Source: a virus
Length of the DNA stretch: 64,000 nt
Virus record (IMG/VR): IMGVR_UViG_3300013014_000024
Coordinates: 1 to 64,000 of that record
Reading direction: 5' to 3' (one strand)
A program made the translations under genes and the position numbers. Shown here one piece after another: positions 1 to 7,724 of this stretch (position 1 is the first letter of the stretch; every line of letters starts with the position of its first letter). Under the pieces are notes generated by a model. It had not been told where the DNA came from and did no database searches. It saw only the letters and a list, made by a program, of their open reading frames with translations.

Positions 1-2
1 GA

Positions 3-119
3 ATATTCATTATGGGTGAATCATTTAATTCGGGACCAACCGAATTATTTAACTTGGAACCATCCGACATAAATGGAACATTTGTGAGAAATAAAACTAT
101 TAGAGCAATATTAATTTAA
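3..119 (+). CDS. C-terminal end of an unidentified protein (partial)
   Basis: An open frame enters from the left edge and stops with TAA at 117-119. The last residues read ...GPTELFNLEPSDING..., ending RAILI. Too little is present to assign a family. A terminator hairpin follows at once, which supports this being the end of a real gene. Confidence 0.5.
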   Translation: MFIMGESFNSGPTELFNLEPSDINGTFVRNKTIRAILI

Positions 120-123
120 TCCC

Positions 124-147
124 CCCTCCCTTAAAGAGGGTTTTTTT
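124..147 (+). terminator. Rho-independent terminator
   Basis: Stem CCCTC (124-128) pairs with GAGGG (136-140) and is followed by seven T. It ends the partial gene at the left edge. Confidence 0.65.
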
Positions 148-153
148 ATTTAC

Positions 154-214
154 AAAACACGACCCCTATTCTATAATTTATTCTTATATCTGAAAAAAAA
201 TTTTGGGGAAATTT
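154..214 (+). repeat. Intergenic repeat, copy 1
   Basis: This stretch begins AAAACACGACCCC and ends with a G-A8-T4-G4-A3-T5 block. A second copy with the same two ends and a diverged middle lies at 773-834. Both copies sit just upstream of a gene and just after a gene end, so they may be a shared upstream element. Confidence 0.45.
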
Positions 215-250
215 TTAAGATTCTTACTACCTTTGTTTAAAATTCATTTT

Positions 251-541
251 ATGGAACGTGGTACATTTCAAATTAAGGGAAAACCTACAAGATTTACAGT
301 GGAATTATATTTAAAGTATTTTGAATTAGGTGGGAAACCTGACGACAAAAAAATGAATCCATTTATTTCTTCTCGTATTAAAGATATTATGGGATGGAAG
401 GAAGGGGAAGGAACTGTTAGTCTTATGTGGGCATTTTCTCCTGAGAAAAAAGTTGCCAAGAGACATGAATATTATATTGCAATGGTTAAAGCAAAAGAAC
501 TTGCTTGGGAAATTCATAATAGTTGTGCTCCCATTCAATGA
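251..541 (+). CDS. Hypothetical protein, 96 aa
   Basis: Soluble protein beginning MERGTFQIKGKPTRF. I chose the ATG at 251 because the upstream extension (start at 203) is a hydrophobic run rich in A/T codons and looks like leader DNA. The middle is basic and aromatic (IKDIMGWKEGEGTVSLMW). No family is recognised. It is followed by a short lipoprotein gene on the same strand. Confidence 0.6.
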   Translation: MERGTFQIKGKPTRFTVELYLKYFELGGKPDDKKMNPFISSRIKDIMGWKEGEGTVSLMWAFSPEKKVAKRHEYYIAMVKAKELAWEIHNSCAPIQ

Positions 542-582
542 GGGTTTTTTTATTTCATGGGTTATTCATATATTTAAATCTT

Positions 583-774
583 ATGAAAAAGATATTATTG
601 TTGTGTATTGTTTTTTTGATATGTTCATGTAATCCGAAGATGCATATTGTTGGAGCGGGGATGAGGTATCATAATTTATCACAGAACAAATATCAACCTA
701 AGAAGGAAAGGAAAAAGATTAATATTGGGAAATCACCTGTGTCACCTTTTTGGTTTATAATTGGTAGGTTCTAA
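583..774 (+). CDS. Small lipoprotein
   Basis: A 63-residue protein with a signal sequence MKKILLLCIVFLICSC in which LICSC serves as a lipobox, so the mature protein would start at a lipidated Cys. The remainder is short and basic and ends in FWFIIGRF. The ATG at 583 puts the signal peptide at the N terminus; a longer frame upstream is rejected for that reason. Function unknown; a small envelope lipoprotein is the natural reading. Confidence 0.6.
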   Translation: MKKILLLCIVFLICSCNPKMHIVGAGMRYHNLSQNKYQPKKERKKINIGKSPVSPFWFIIGRF

Positions 775-834
775 AACACGACCCCCATTATTAATTTACC
801 CCCTCAACGAGAAAAAAAATTTTTGGGAAATTTT
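773..834 (+). repeat. Intergenic repeat, copy 2
   Basis: Second copy of the element at 154-214: the AAAACACGACCCC head is conserved and the tail is an A8-T5-G3-A3-T6 block. A TATTTAT promoter box and a tagged gene follow directly. Confidence 0.45.
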
Positions 835-837
835 TTG

Positions 838-844
838 TATTTAT
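838..844 (+). promoter_or_regulatory. TATTTAT box, close-spaced class
   Basis: TATTTAT ends 4 nt before the ATG at 849. The same 4-6 nt spacing is seen before about twenty genes here (for example boxes at 1196, 2725, 4536, 8473, 9091, 10346, 12884, 19666, 21403, 33450, 45713, 46187, 54116 and 58728). I infer a phage promoter giving leaderless transcripts. Confidence 0.55.
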
Positions 845-848
845 TAGT

Positions 849-1190
849 ATGAAAAAATTGACTGAACAAGATATGAACCGATTGGTTAAAAAAATCCTCA
901 AAGAAGATGAGGATATTAATATGGAAGTTCTCAGAAAATCGGTGGAAGATTATAAGCAAAGGAGTGGTCAGTCAATGTCCAAAAAAACAGGGGAACCATT
1001 AAGAACTAACGAAGTTCCTTTTCACGGTTATTATAATATTAAGGATACTGACCTACCACTTAATGTAAGGTCTTTTTTTAATGACTTCAAAAAAAAATTG
1101 GGGGTTTTTAATATAAAACCATCCAAAATAAGGAAAGAAAAAATTCTTGAGGTAATTGACCAAATTTTAACATTAAACGGTTTTGAATAA
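849..1190 (+). CDS. Tagged internal-virion candidate, 113 aa
   Basis: The N terminus is MKKLTEQDMNRLVKKILKED, one of the recurring LTE..L..LVKKILKE tags. By analogy with the T4 capsid-targeting sequence the ILKE end could be the prohead-protease site, leaving a mature protein of about 93 residues. The body is charged and has no recognised domain. A TATTTAT box lies 4 nt upstream. Packaging in the head is inference from the tag only. Confidence 0.65.
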   Translation: MKKLTEQDMNRLVKKILKEDEDINMEVLRKSVEDYKQRSGQSMSKKTGEPLRTNEVPFHGYYNIKDTDLPLNVRSFFNDFKKKLGVFNIKPSKIRKEKILEVIDQILTLNGFE

Positions 1191-1207
1191 TATTGTATTT
1201 ATTTGTT

Positions 1208-1504
1208 ATGGAAAAAGGAATTCAGAAATTGTTAAGAAAATTGGTATTGAAAAAATATCCTATGTATTTGGATGTTCAAGTTGTTGCAGGAATTACTGGT
1301 CACCCCTACGCCCATTTGAGGGCTTGTTCTGAAGTATTCCTTATTACTTTTGACCAAGAGTATAAAGAAGATATACATGTTGAAGTTAAAAATTATATTA
1401 ATAATCTTGGAAAATATATGGATGAGAGAATATGTGGAGTTTGGAGAGAAGTTGTTACTGAGGAAGAATGGGAAGAAATGAAATCAGATGAAACCCCTCC
1501 ATAG
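1208..1504 (+). CDS. Hypothetical protein, 98 aa
   Basis: Begins MEKGIQKLLRKLVLKKYPMYLD, a basic amphipathic N terminus vaguely like the tagged proteins but without the LTE/ITE core. Ends with an acidic tail (EEEWEEMKSDETPP) whose codons form one arm of the terminator hairpin at 1481-1524. TATTTAT box at 1196-1202, 5 nt before the start. No family recognised. Confidence 0.6.
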   Translation: MEKGIQKLLRKLVLKKYPMYLDVQVVAGITGHPYAHLRACSEVFLITFDQEYKEDIHVEVKNYINNLGKYMDERICGVWREVVTEEEWEEMKSDETPP

Positions 1505-1524
1505 TGAGGGGTTTCATCTGATTT
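1481..1524 (+). terminator. Terminator hairpin overlapping a gene end
   Basis: Arms 1481-1499 and 1506-1524 are perfect 19-base reverse complements with a 6-nt loop. The left arm encodes the last residues of the upstream gene. No long U run follows on the plus strand, so it could also protect an RNA end. Confidence 0.6.
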
Positions 1525-1537
1525 CATATAATATTTT

Positions 1538-1545
1538 TATATTTG
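1538..1545 (+). promoter_or_regulatory. Bacteroidota-type -7 box, leaderless gene
   Basis: TATATTTG ends 4 nt before the ATG at 1550. It matches the TAnnTTTG consensus. Confidence 0.55.
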
Positions 1546-1549
1546 TAAT

Positions 1550-1744
1550 ATGCACCCGAATAAAAAAGATAGTGTTTTTGATATGTACGAACATAAAAAG
1601 ATTATGTTAGAGTATTGTATTAATGCGGAAGAATTTAAAAAGACCATGAACGAGTTTTCTACTGTAATGGCTCGTGCTGATATGGGTGGAAGTGAGGGTA
1701 TTCATAAACCGACCTCCGGTAACCCCGACCGACTTCGTCGGTAG
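1550..1744 (+). CDS. Hypothetical protein, 64 aa
   Basis: Short soluble protein (MHPNKKDSVFDMYEHKK...) ending in a basic Arg-rich tail. The TATATTTG box exactly 4 nt before the start supports expression. No domain is recognised. Confidence 0.5.
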   Translation: MHPNKKDSVFDMYEHKKIMLEYCINAEEFKKTMNEFSTVMARADMGGSEGIHKPTSGNPDRLRR

Positions 1745-1817
1745 TCAATCCCCCCGCCCCCTTTTTTCTGAAGAAAATTTTTAGATTTTTTTTGTATTTA
1801 TTGTAAATAAAAAAATT

Positions 1818-2363
1818 ATGAGAAAGATAGTAAGACTAACAGAATCAGATTTGATTCGTATAATTAAAAAAATATTAAAAGAAGACTGTGAAGATGGGAG
1901 TTGTGTACCTTCAAACCCAGAAGGTGGAGATTGGGATGATATGTTTAAAAAAAGTAAGGAATCCTACCAAGAATATCTAAGAAAAAATGATGAACTTGAT
2001 GGTGAGTTATTTGATGAGTTGTATGACGACATATCAAAAGGTACATTTTTTTCTTTTGAAAATTATGATAGGTGGACTAATGAAATTGGTGAAGGATTAA
2101 TCGATAATGAGGCAAAAATAGTTAAAACATTTCCAACAATTGATACCATATCTAGTTGGAGGGATTGGGTTAATTCTAAATGGTTTAAAACCACACATTT
2201 ATCCTTTTCAAAAAAGGCAACAAAAAACCCAATCATGATATATGTTGGAGGAAAAGAAAATGGGGGTTATGTCGAACATCCGGAAGCTTCAATTGTATTT
2301 AAAAAATCAATGTTTGATAAATATATTAATACATTTGGACCCTTGATTGTTAAGAAAAAATAA
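1818..2363 (+). CDS. Tagged internal-virion candidate, 181 aa
   Basis: Carries a textbook tag: MRKIVRLTESDLIRIIKKIL followed by KED. Possible cleavage after ILKE would leave a Cys- and Asp-rich body (DCEDGSCVP). The rest is acidic, with aromatic residues, and ends FGPLIVKKK. The downstream gene at 2372 has a similar GPAIVR segment near its end, so the two may be related. TATTTAT box at 1795-1801 with a 16-nt A-rich leader. Function unknown. Confidence 0.7.
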   Translation: MRKIVRLTESDLIRIIKKILKEDCEDGSCVPSNPEGGDWDDMFKKSKESYQEYLRKNDELDGELFDELYDDISKGTFFSFENYDRWTNEIGEGLIDNEAKIVKTFPTIDTISSWRDWVNSKWFKTTHLSFSKKATKNPIMIYVGGKENGGYVEHPEASIVFKKSMFDKYINTFGPLIVKKK

Positions 2364-2371
2364 ATTATTAA

Positions 2372-2701
2372 ATGAAAAAAGTATTTTATAGTTTTGAGGG
2401 ATTGCCAGGGCAATGGGTAAGTTCAGAAGACAAATCATACCCCGAATCATATTTTTCTGATAAGAAGTATGACGAATATGTTTTCCATGATTTTTTTGAA
2501 ATGGATAATACTATTGGACTTGAAAATACTATATTTGGTACAAGAGGTTTGCCGATAGGACATCCCAAAAGGACATCTCGTTCCTTTGACCAATATTACA
2601 AATCATATGGTCCCGCCATTGTTAGGGTGATTAATTCATATGACGATAGATTGCAAGAGGAAATTTTATGGATAAAGAAAAAAATAAATATTTTAAAATA
2701 A
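2372..2701 (+). CDS. Hypothetical protein, 109 aa
   Basis: Starts MKKVFYSFEGLPGQWVSSED, 8 nt after the previous stop, so it is probably co-transcribed with the tagged gene. It lacks the tag. The segment YKSYGPAIVRVI resembles the end of its neighbour. No family recognised. Confidence 0.6.
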   Translation: MKKVFYSFEGLPGQWVSSEDKSYPESYFSDKKYDEYVFHDFFEMDNTIGLENTIFGTRGLPIGHPKRTSRSFDQYYKSYGPAIVRVINSYDDRLQEEILWIKKKINILK

Positions 2702-2736
2702 AGTAGGGGGTTTTTATTTAATTATATTTATAATAC

Positions 2737-3738
2737 ATGAAGATTATTATCAGTGAAAATCAATACAATTTAATTTTGGAAAGCAAGGAATTGGTTTCCT
2801 CTTTTGATAAATCAATTTCTAATTTGGCTAAAGCAAATTATTTTGGTTCAAATTTTTTTAATCTCGGAACTGAAGGTAGACCTTGGTGGGCATTTCTTGT
2901 GTTTGATAAACAAAATAGAAAAAAAATATTGAAATCAATAAATGATTGGAAAATTAATAATGATGTTGATATTAGTATATCTGATGAAAATTCATTAAGA
3001 AATAATAACCATAGGCATGGTATTTCCTTGTATAATGATATTAAAAACACTCCATCGGTGAGAGAGATGATAAGTTCTTCTCAATTGCAGAATCCCGATT
3101 CAATTGCGGTTTTCATTAGTCCAAAGAAAGAAATTGTTGATACCACAGGAAAAGTTTTTTATCATACTTCAAACACTCCTGATTTAGATAAAATTGGACT
3201 TAAACCATTTTCTCCCAATATGAAATATACAAAAAATATATATTTTTGGGATGATATTGCAACCGCTAGATTCTATGGTGCAAACAACGCAATTGATTAC
3301 TTTTATATATATAAAGTTAATTTGGATGGATATGATGTTTTTAAAGATACTGAAGAATCATATGACGCTTATTTTATTAATTTACCAGTAAGTCCCAATC
3401 GAGTTGAATTAGTTGAATCCCACAACAAATTTGATGAAAAAAAGGTAAATGCGTATGAAAAGAAAAACAAAGAAATAGAAGAAAAAATTAAAAGATTTGG
3501 TATAAAGTCTTCAAAAATTTTACCTTATATTAAATACGTAAAAAAAGGATTTGATATGTGTGATAGTTTTGATAATGGAGACGAGTATGGGGAATATATC
3601 ATTAATTCTGCTTTAGAAATTTTATTTAAAGAAATATCCGAAGATTTATCTTCTGATTTTGGTTTTAAGGTTCAAGATTTATGTGGTGAATGGTTTTTTC
3701 ATAAGTTAGTTATGGAGTTTGAAGATGAATGTTTTTAA
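2737..3738 (+). CDS. Tagged ADP-ribosyltransferase-like protein
   Basis: N terminus MKIIISENQYNLILES is the second tag type (MK.II(T/S)E.QY). Around residues 140-190 the segment YHTSNTPDLDKIGLKP followed by KNIYFWDDIATARFYG matches the usual layout of ART/RNA 2'-phosphotransferase folds: an H-T-S strand, a 'GL.P' turn, then an aromatic strand before an 'A..YG' helix. T4 packages an ADP-ribosyltransferase (Alt) in its head by a comparable tag, so a role modifying host proteins on injection is plausible. The catalytic Glu is not assigned. The ART call is from motif reading only. TATTTAT box at 2725-2731. Confidence 0.5.
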   Translation: MKIIISENQYNLILESKELVSSFDKSISNLAKANYFGSNFFNLGTEGRPWWAFLVFDKQNRKKILKSINDWKINNDVDISISDENSLRNNNHRHGISLYNDIKNTPSVREMISSSQLQNPDSIAVFISPKKEIVDTTGKVFYHTSNTPDLDKIGLKPFSPNMKYTKNIYFWDDIATARFYGANNAIDYFYIYKVNLDGYDVFKDTEESYDAYFINLPVSPNRVELVESHNKFDEKKVNAYEKKNKEIEEKIKRFGIKSSKILPYIKYVKKGFDMCDSFDNGDEYGEYIINSALEILFKEISEDLSSDFGFKVQDLCGEWFFHKLVMEFEDECF

Positions 3739-3789
3739 TGCCCCTCCATTGATAGTATTGATGGACTGACACTAATGGTGTTTCATTAT

Positions 3790-3817
3790 CCTCACAATAA
3801 AATGTGGGGATTTTTTT
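3790..3817 (+). terminator. Rho-independent terminator
   Basis: CCTCACA (3790-3796) pairs with TGTGGGG (3803-3809), followed by seven T. Confidence 0.7.
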
Positions 3818-3832
3818 ATTAGAACATTTTCT

Positions 3833-3840
3833 TATCTTTG
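3833..3840 (+). promoter_or_regulatory. Bacteroidota-type -7 box, leaderless gene
   Basis: TATCTTTG ends 4 nt before the ATG at 3845. The paralogous gene at 7725 has the identical box and spacing. Confidence 0.6.
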
Positions 3841-3844
3841 TAAT

Positions 3845-4252
3845 ATGATACACGATAAATTAAAGAAAATTATTTTTAATAAATTATATAAGGACTTATC
3901 TCATGTGGAAATTATCCCATATGAGGATTCAATATGGTTTATTGATAGGGAGAATAAGTATTGGTATTTTGAATATCAAAGGCCAGATATATTGTGGTGG
4001 AGATTTGGATATTTCAATGATTTCTTTACATTGTTTTCATTGGAACGTGAAGAATTCCAATGGGTTCTATCTGAGTGGGTGGAAGAGGTGTTAAATTGCA
4101 AGGTAAATACAACTGCAACTCATGCGCCATCCTCAATCCCAAAGGTGGAAGAGGTGTTAAATTTCAAGGTAACCAAACCCAATTTTGCAAGTACAAATTT
4201 GTTAAATCTGGTTGATAATGTTTTGGATTGTAGGGTAAATAAAACTTTCTAA
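3845..4252 (+). CDS. Repeat-tailed protein, short paralog
   Basis: The first 85 or so residues (MIHDKLKKIIFNKLYKDLS, IWFIDRENKYWYFEY, FSLERE.F) are nearly the same as the protein at 7725. The C-terminal part is a chain of short units of the form VEEVLN(C/F)KV separated by 12-20 variable residues; about three units are present. After the stop, at about 4276, another unit (VEDVLNVNK) is still readable, so the tail appears to have been shortened by mutation. The N domain has a W/Y-rich strand pattern, possibly a small beta fold. Function unknown. Confidence 0.65.
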   Translation: MIHDKLKKIIFNKLYKDLSHVEIIPYEDSIWFIDRENKYWYFEYQRPDILWWRFGYFNDFFTLFSLEREEFQWVLSEWVEEVLNCKVNTTATHAPSSIPKVEEVLNFKVTKPNFASTNLLNLVDNVLDCRVNKTF

Positions 4253-4310
4253 CTTGGTGTTGATGCTTTTAAAAAGGTGGAAGACGTTTTAAATGTAAAT
4301 AAATAAAGAT

Positions 4311-4526
4311 ATGGATATTCATTATAAATTTTGGAGACAGAATATCTATAAAAATAGATGCCAGTTACAGGTTGGGTCCACATTTATTTTTAAGGGAAAT
4401 TACTGTGAGGTAATAAAAATGAGATTTAATTATTTTGTCTATAAAAAACAAATAGATGGTCTGACTTTTAGTATGGACTACCAAGATTATCTAAAAACCC
4501 CATCTGCTAAGGGTAGAAAATTATAA
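4311..4526 (+). CDS. Hypothetical protein, 71 aa
   Basis: Small basic protein (MDIHYKFWRQNIYKNRCQLQVGS). It lies between the repeat-tailed gene and a tagged gene on the same strand. No promoter box or family is evident, and a remnant repeat unit lies just upstream. Coding status is moderately likely. Confidence 0.4.
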   Translation: MDIHYKFWRQNIYKNRCQLQVGSTFIFKGNYCEVIKMRFNYFVYKKQIDGLTFSMDYQDYLKTPSAKGRKL

Positions 4527-4547
4527 AGTTTTTTGTATTTATCTGAT

Positions 4548-4877
4548 ATGAAATATGTTATTACAGAATCTCGTATTGATGAATTGGTTCAAAAATATAT
4601 AACCAATTATGTTGGTCCGTTGGAAAAACATACATCTCCCTCATTTGGTCAAACATATATTTGGTATACCAACTTAAATGGTGGTATGGTATTTGAAATT
4701 AGTGATAGTCTTTATCATGGTGTTGGATTGGGAGTTTTTGAACCTATGTGGAATACAGTTAAGGGGGTGTTTTCATTGTCTGATAATGATACAGATAAGT
4801 CATTTATGGTATGGATGTCAAATTATCTCGGAAAAAAAGAATATATTGAAGGAGTTTATACCTTTGAGAAAGATTAA
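4548..4877 (+). CDS. Tagged protein, 109 aa
   Basis: Starts MKYVITESRIDELVQKY, the MKY(I/V)ITES tag. The ATG at 4548 is chosen because the tag begins there and a TATTTAT box ends 5 nt before it (4536-4542). The body has two aromatic strands and a short acidic end. Unknown function; it sits in a run of tagged genes. Confidence 0.65.
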   Translation: MKYVITESRIDELVQKYITNYVGPLEKHTSPSFGQTYIWYTNLNGGMVFEISDSLYHGVGLGVFEPMWNTVKGVFSLSDNDTDKSFMVWMSNYLGKKEYIEGVYTFEKD

Positions 4878-4883
4878 ATTAAT

Positions 4884-5189
4884 ATGAAATACCTTATTAC
4901 AGAAGACCAATATGATAGACTAGTTCAATCTCCTAATAAGCTTTGGATATTAAGAAGATATGATTTGGTTAAGAAAACATCTATTGAAGTCTTGAAGTAT
5001 GTTAATCCTTGTAAGTTTAATAATTTTGATGATTATGAATCTGTTTTTTATAATCATTTAATGGACGATATTCATGAAGAATATTATCTGATTGATGATT
5101 TTGATTATGCTGGAGTCGTAAAAGAATTGGAGGAGCTATTTTATGTTGATGTCACTGAAAAATACTACGATGGTAGAAGAAGATGTTGA
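4884..5189 (+). CDS. Tagged protein, 101 aa
   Basis: Starts MKYLITEDQYDRLVQSPNK, the MKY.ITE.QY tag, 6 nt after the previous stop and so in the same transcript. The body is acidic and rich in Asp and Tyr (FDDYESVFYNHL, YLIDDFDYAG). No known domain. Confidence 0.65.
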   Translation: MKYLITEDQYDRLVQSPNKLWILRRYDLVKKTSIEVLKYVNPCKFNNFDDYESVFYNHLMDDIHEEYYLIDDFDYAGVVKELEELFYVDVTEKYYDGRRRC

Positions 5190-5210
5190 TGGGTTTTTTG
5201 TTTTTATCAG

Positions 5211-5217
5211 TATTTAT
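5211..5217 (+). promoter_or_regulatory. TATTTAT box, A-rich leader class
   Basis: TATTTAT lies 16 nt before the ATG at 5234, with an A/T-only leader. The same 13-16 nt arrangement precedes 1818, 6224, 16199, 20887, 31355, 44195 and 28159 (minus). Confidence 0.5.
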
Positions 5218-5233
5218 AATAAATTAATTTGTT

Positions 5234-6127
5234 ATGGGTAAAATAGTAAGGTTAACAGAATCTGATTTAGCTAAAATTATAAGTAGAATACTTAAGGAGT
5301 CAGACCCAAAAGTAGGAACTGGGAAAAAACCAAAGGATTCCGACCGAAGATTGTATACTGATGAAAACCCTAAGGATACTGTTACGGTAAAGTTCAGAAC
5401 CAAACAAGATATTATTGATACCTTGAGTAAAGATAGTTTCAAATCCAAATCACACGCCAGACAATCTCAAATTATTAATTTAATTCATCAAAGACTTAGA
5501 GTCGCTTTAGAAATAGCAAAAGACCCTGAGGTTAAAGATAGACTTAGAACCGCATTTGAATACATCAAAACTCGTAAAGAAAATTCCAAAAAGAAAACTG
5601 AGGAAATGAAAGAGGGTGAAATCACTGAAAAGTGCTGGAAAGGTTATACTCAAAAGGGAATGAAGACAATGTTTGGCAAAAAATATCCAAACTGTGTAAA
5701 AAAAGAATCTGTTGGAGAAACCGATGAGGCATCAAGTCCTGCACAACAAGCAGCAATTGCAATCAATATGAAGAAGAAGGGTATAAAACCCAAAAATGAA
5801 ACTTTATATGAAGATGACTATGGTTCAGTTGAAGAAACCAACTTTGTTGTTGGTGACTTATTGACTGAAGCGGAATATCAAGGTAGAAAAGTTCAACTTG
5901 GTAAAGTTATGCAAGGAGATGTGAAGAAGTCTAAGGTATATGTTAAAAACGATAAGGGTAAGGTTGTAAAAGTTAATTTTGGTTTTGGTGGAAGCTCTGC
6001 TCACGGTAAGAGAATGACAATCAAAAAAAATAATCCTGAACGTAGAAAATCGTTTAGAGCAAGACATAATTGCGATAATCCTGGACCAAGATGGAAACCA
6101 AGATATTGGTCTTGCAGAGCGTGGTGA
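5234..6127 (+). CDS. Tagged virion-associated protein with C-terminal RRKSFRARHNC domain
   Basis: The tag MGKIVRLTESDLAKIISRIL-KE is followed by a long basic protein of 297 residues. Residues about 140-160 hold a Cys-containing basic stretch (EKCWKGYTQKGMKTMFGKK). The last 60 residues (KVNFGFGG, then NNPERRKSFRARHNCDNPG, then YWSCRAW) form a conserved basic, Cys-bearing domain that I recall from structural or head-associated proteins of large T4-like phages. This supports the idea that the tag marks virion proteins. Exact role unknown. Confidence 0.65.
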   Translation: MGKIVRLTESDLAKIISRILKESDPKVGTGKKPKDSDRRLYTDENPKDTVTVKFRTKQDIIDTLSKDSFKSKSHARQSQIINLIHQRLRVALEIAKDPEVKDRLRTAFEYIKTRKENSKKKTEEMKEGEITEKCWKGYTQKGMKTMFGKKYPNCVKKESVGETDEASSPAQQAAIAINMKKKGIKPKNETLYEDDYGSVEETNFVVGDLLTEAEYQGRKVQLGKVMQGDVKKSKVYVKNDKGKVVKVNFGFGGSSAHGKRMTIKKNNPERRKSFRARHNCDNPGPRWKPRYWSCRAW

Positions 6128-6223
6128 TGAAATTGTATCTTATATTCGGAATATTAGTAAGGTTGCTAGTGTTGAAAATGATTTTAATATATATCCATAG
6201 TATTTATATTAAAATAAAATAAT

Positions 6224-6862
6224 ATGAAGCACTTATTAAATAACATGACGGAATCTGAAAAGAATGCAATCCGTGAACAACATACAGGTGGAATGAAAGT
6301 ATCTATAGATAATTTCTCAAAACTAGTTGAATCAAAACTTGGTAATGTAAAACCATTGGTTAATGAACAAGGATGGATGAAAACCATTAAAAATTTGGTA
6401 TCACCTGAATTAAAAACATTAAGTAAAAGTAAAGGTATGAATCATATTAACGCACCTGAATATATTAAAAACCTTATGTCAAAATATAGCTCTGTTAAAA
6501 TGACAGATTATGTTAGGTCATTGTTAAAACCTGTTCAGGATGAGGTTGCGGTTATAATGAATGATATTAAAAGAATGAAGCAATTTAAAAATCCTGTAAA
6601 GGCCGGAGAATATGACTATGTTGATTTTCTTATAGGTAATGCCTCTCAAATACCTAAAAAATTAAATGTTGCACCGGGACAACCGATTTATTTAGACTAT
6701 ATATATCAAGAAATAAGTGAGTTAAAAACTTATTTTGATGAAATCAAGGAAAAAAATCTATTAACCCAACAAGGATTGGTTATTTTAAATGATATGAGTA
6801 AAAATATTGATGATGCTATAGAAAACATACACACCGCACTCAGTAAAATGGCTGTAAAATAA
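6224..6862 (+). CDS. Tagged helical protein, 212 aa
   Basis: N terminus MKHLLNNMTESEKNAIREQH belongs to the third tag type ((L/M)(S/T)E.EK..IR.Q). The rest is predicted helical (EISELKTYFDEIKEKN, IDDAIENIHTALSKM). It is followed 8 nt later by a tagged hydrophobic protein, suggesting a partnership. Promoter box TATTTAT at 6201-6207, 16 nt before the start. Function unknown. Confidence 0.65.
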   Translation: MKHLLNNMTESEKNAIREQHTGGMKVSIDNFSKLVESKLGNVKPLVNEQGWMKTIKNLVSPELKTLSKSKGMNHINAPEYIKNLMSKYSSVKMTDYVRSLLKPVQDEVAVIMNDIKRMKQFKNPVKAGEYDYVDFLIGNASQIPKKLNVAPGQPIYLDYIYQEISELKTYFDEIKEKNLLTQQGLVILNDMSKNIDDAIENIHTALSKMAVK

Positions 6863-6870
6863 TATTATTT

Positions 6871-7653
6871 ATGAAAATAATAATTACAGAAACTCAATAT
6901 AAACTTTTAATGGGTGAACAATTGCAAATTGCTCAACCTAGTAACCCTTCGGATTATTTGGGGAAAGGAAGACAATTTGAAAAAACAAATAAAATCCAAG
7001 ACCCATTAAGAATACCTTTAAATAAAGGGTCAAATCTAAACGAAATAATGGAAAGTTTCAGAGAAAAACTATTTTCACCCGCAGGAGTGGCGATTGAGGT
7101 TTTTTTAACATCGTTAGGTTGGACTGCACCCGCAGTTATGACAGCATATGGAGCTCTATTATCATTTGACATTTATAAAGCTGTAATTGGAGAAACAGAC
7201 TGGTTTAATATTGTTGTTGATGTTATCGGCATTGTAACTTCTGGTGCATTTTCAGGACTATTCGCGCCACTTATGAGAGGAGCGAAAAAAAGATTCAATT
7301 CAATATCCGAAGTCTTTAAATGGTTAAAAACAAATAAAATTTGGGCATCATTAAAACCATATTTATCAAAAATTATATCTGAATTATCGAATGTTGGTAA
7401 ATGGTTGTCAACAGGAATAAAATGGATTGCAGATAACACTGGATTAACTTTTCTTTTAAAATGGTCTTCTAAGATTTTAAGTTTTTTTAATAATATTTCA
7501 AAAGAAATTTTAAATTCTATAAGTGAAGTAACTTCAGAAGTTGTGGGTTCAATTATAAATAATAATAAAGTGGCTCAATCTGCAGGAACTGCCTCAAAAG
7601 CAGGAACTATTCAGTTGGCGCTTAATAAAGGTTCAAGTTATTTGGAAAAGTAA
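6871..7653 (+). CDS. Tagged membrane-active protein, 260 aa
   Basis: Starts MKIIITETQYKLLMGEQ (tag, with a possible MGE cleavage point). Residues about 70-140 are strongly hydrophobic (GVAIEVFLTSLGWTAPAVMTAYG, DVIGIVTSGAFSGLFAPL), followed by amphipathic helices rich in Trp and Lys. This layout resembles the product of 46199 and suggests a protein that inserts into membrane, perhaps during genome entry. No homology call can be made. Confidence 0.6.
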   Translation: MKIIITETQYKLLMGEQLQIAQPSNPSDYLGKGRQFEKTNKIQDPLRIPLNKGSNLNEIMESFREKLFSPAGVAIEVFLTSLGWTAPAVMTAYGALLSFDIYKAVIGETDWFNIVVDVIGIVTSGAFSGLFAPLMRGAKKRFNSISEVFKWLKTNKIWASLKPYLSKIISELSNVGKWLSTGIKWIADNTGLTFLLKWSSKILSFFNNISKEILNSISEVTSEVVGSIINNNKVAQSAGTASKAGTIQLALNKGSSYLEK

Positions 7654-7665
7654 CTAAATATAACT

Positions 7666-7695
7666 AACCCCTCACCCAAAATGAGGGGTTTTTTT
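7666..7695 (+). terminator. Rho-independent terminator
   Basis: AACCCCTCA (7666-7674) pairs with TGAGGGGTT (7682-7690), followed by a T run. Confidence 0.75.
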
Positions 7696-7712
7696 ATTTC
7701 AAAAACAATTAT

Positions 7713-7720
7713 TATCTTTG
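7713..7720 (+). promoter_or_regulatory. Bacteroidota-type -7 box, leaderless gene
   Basis: TATCTTTG ends 4 nt before the ATG at 7725. Confidence 0.6.
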
Positions 7721-7724
7721 CAAT

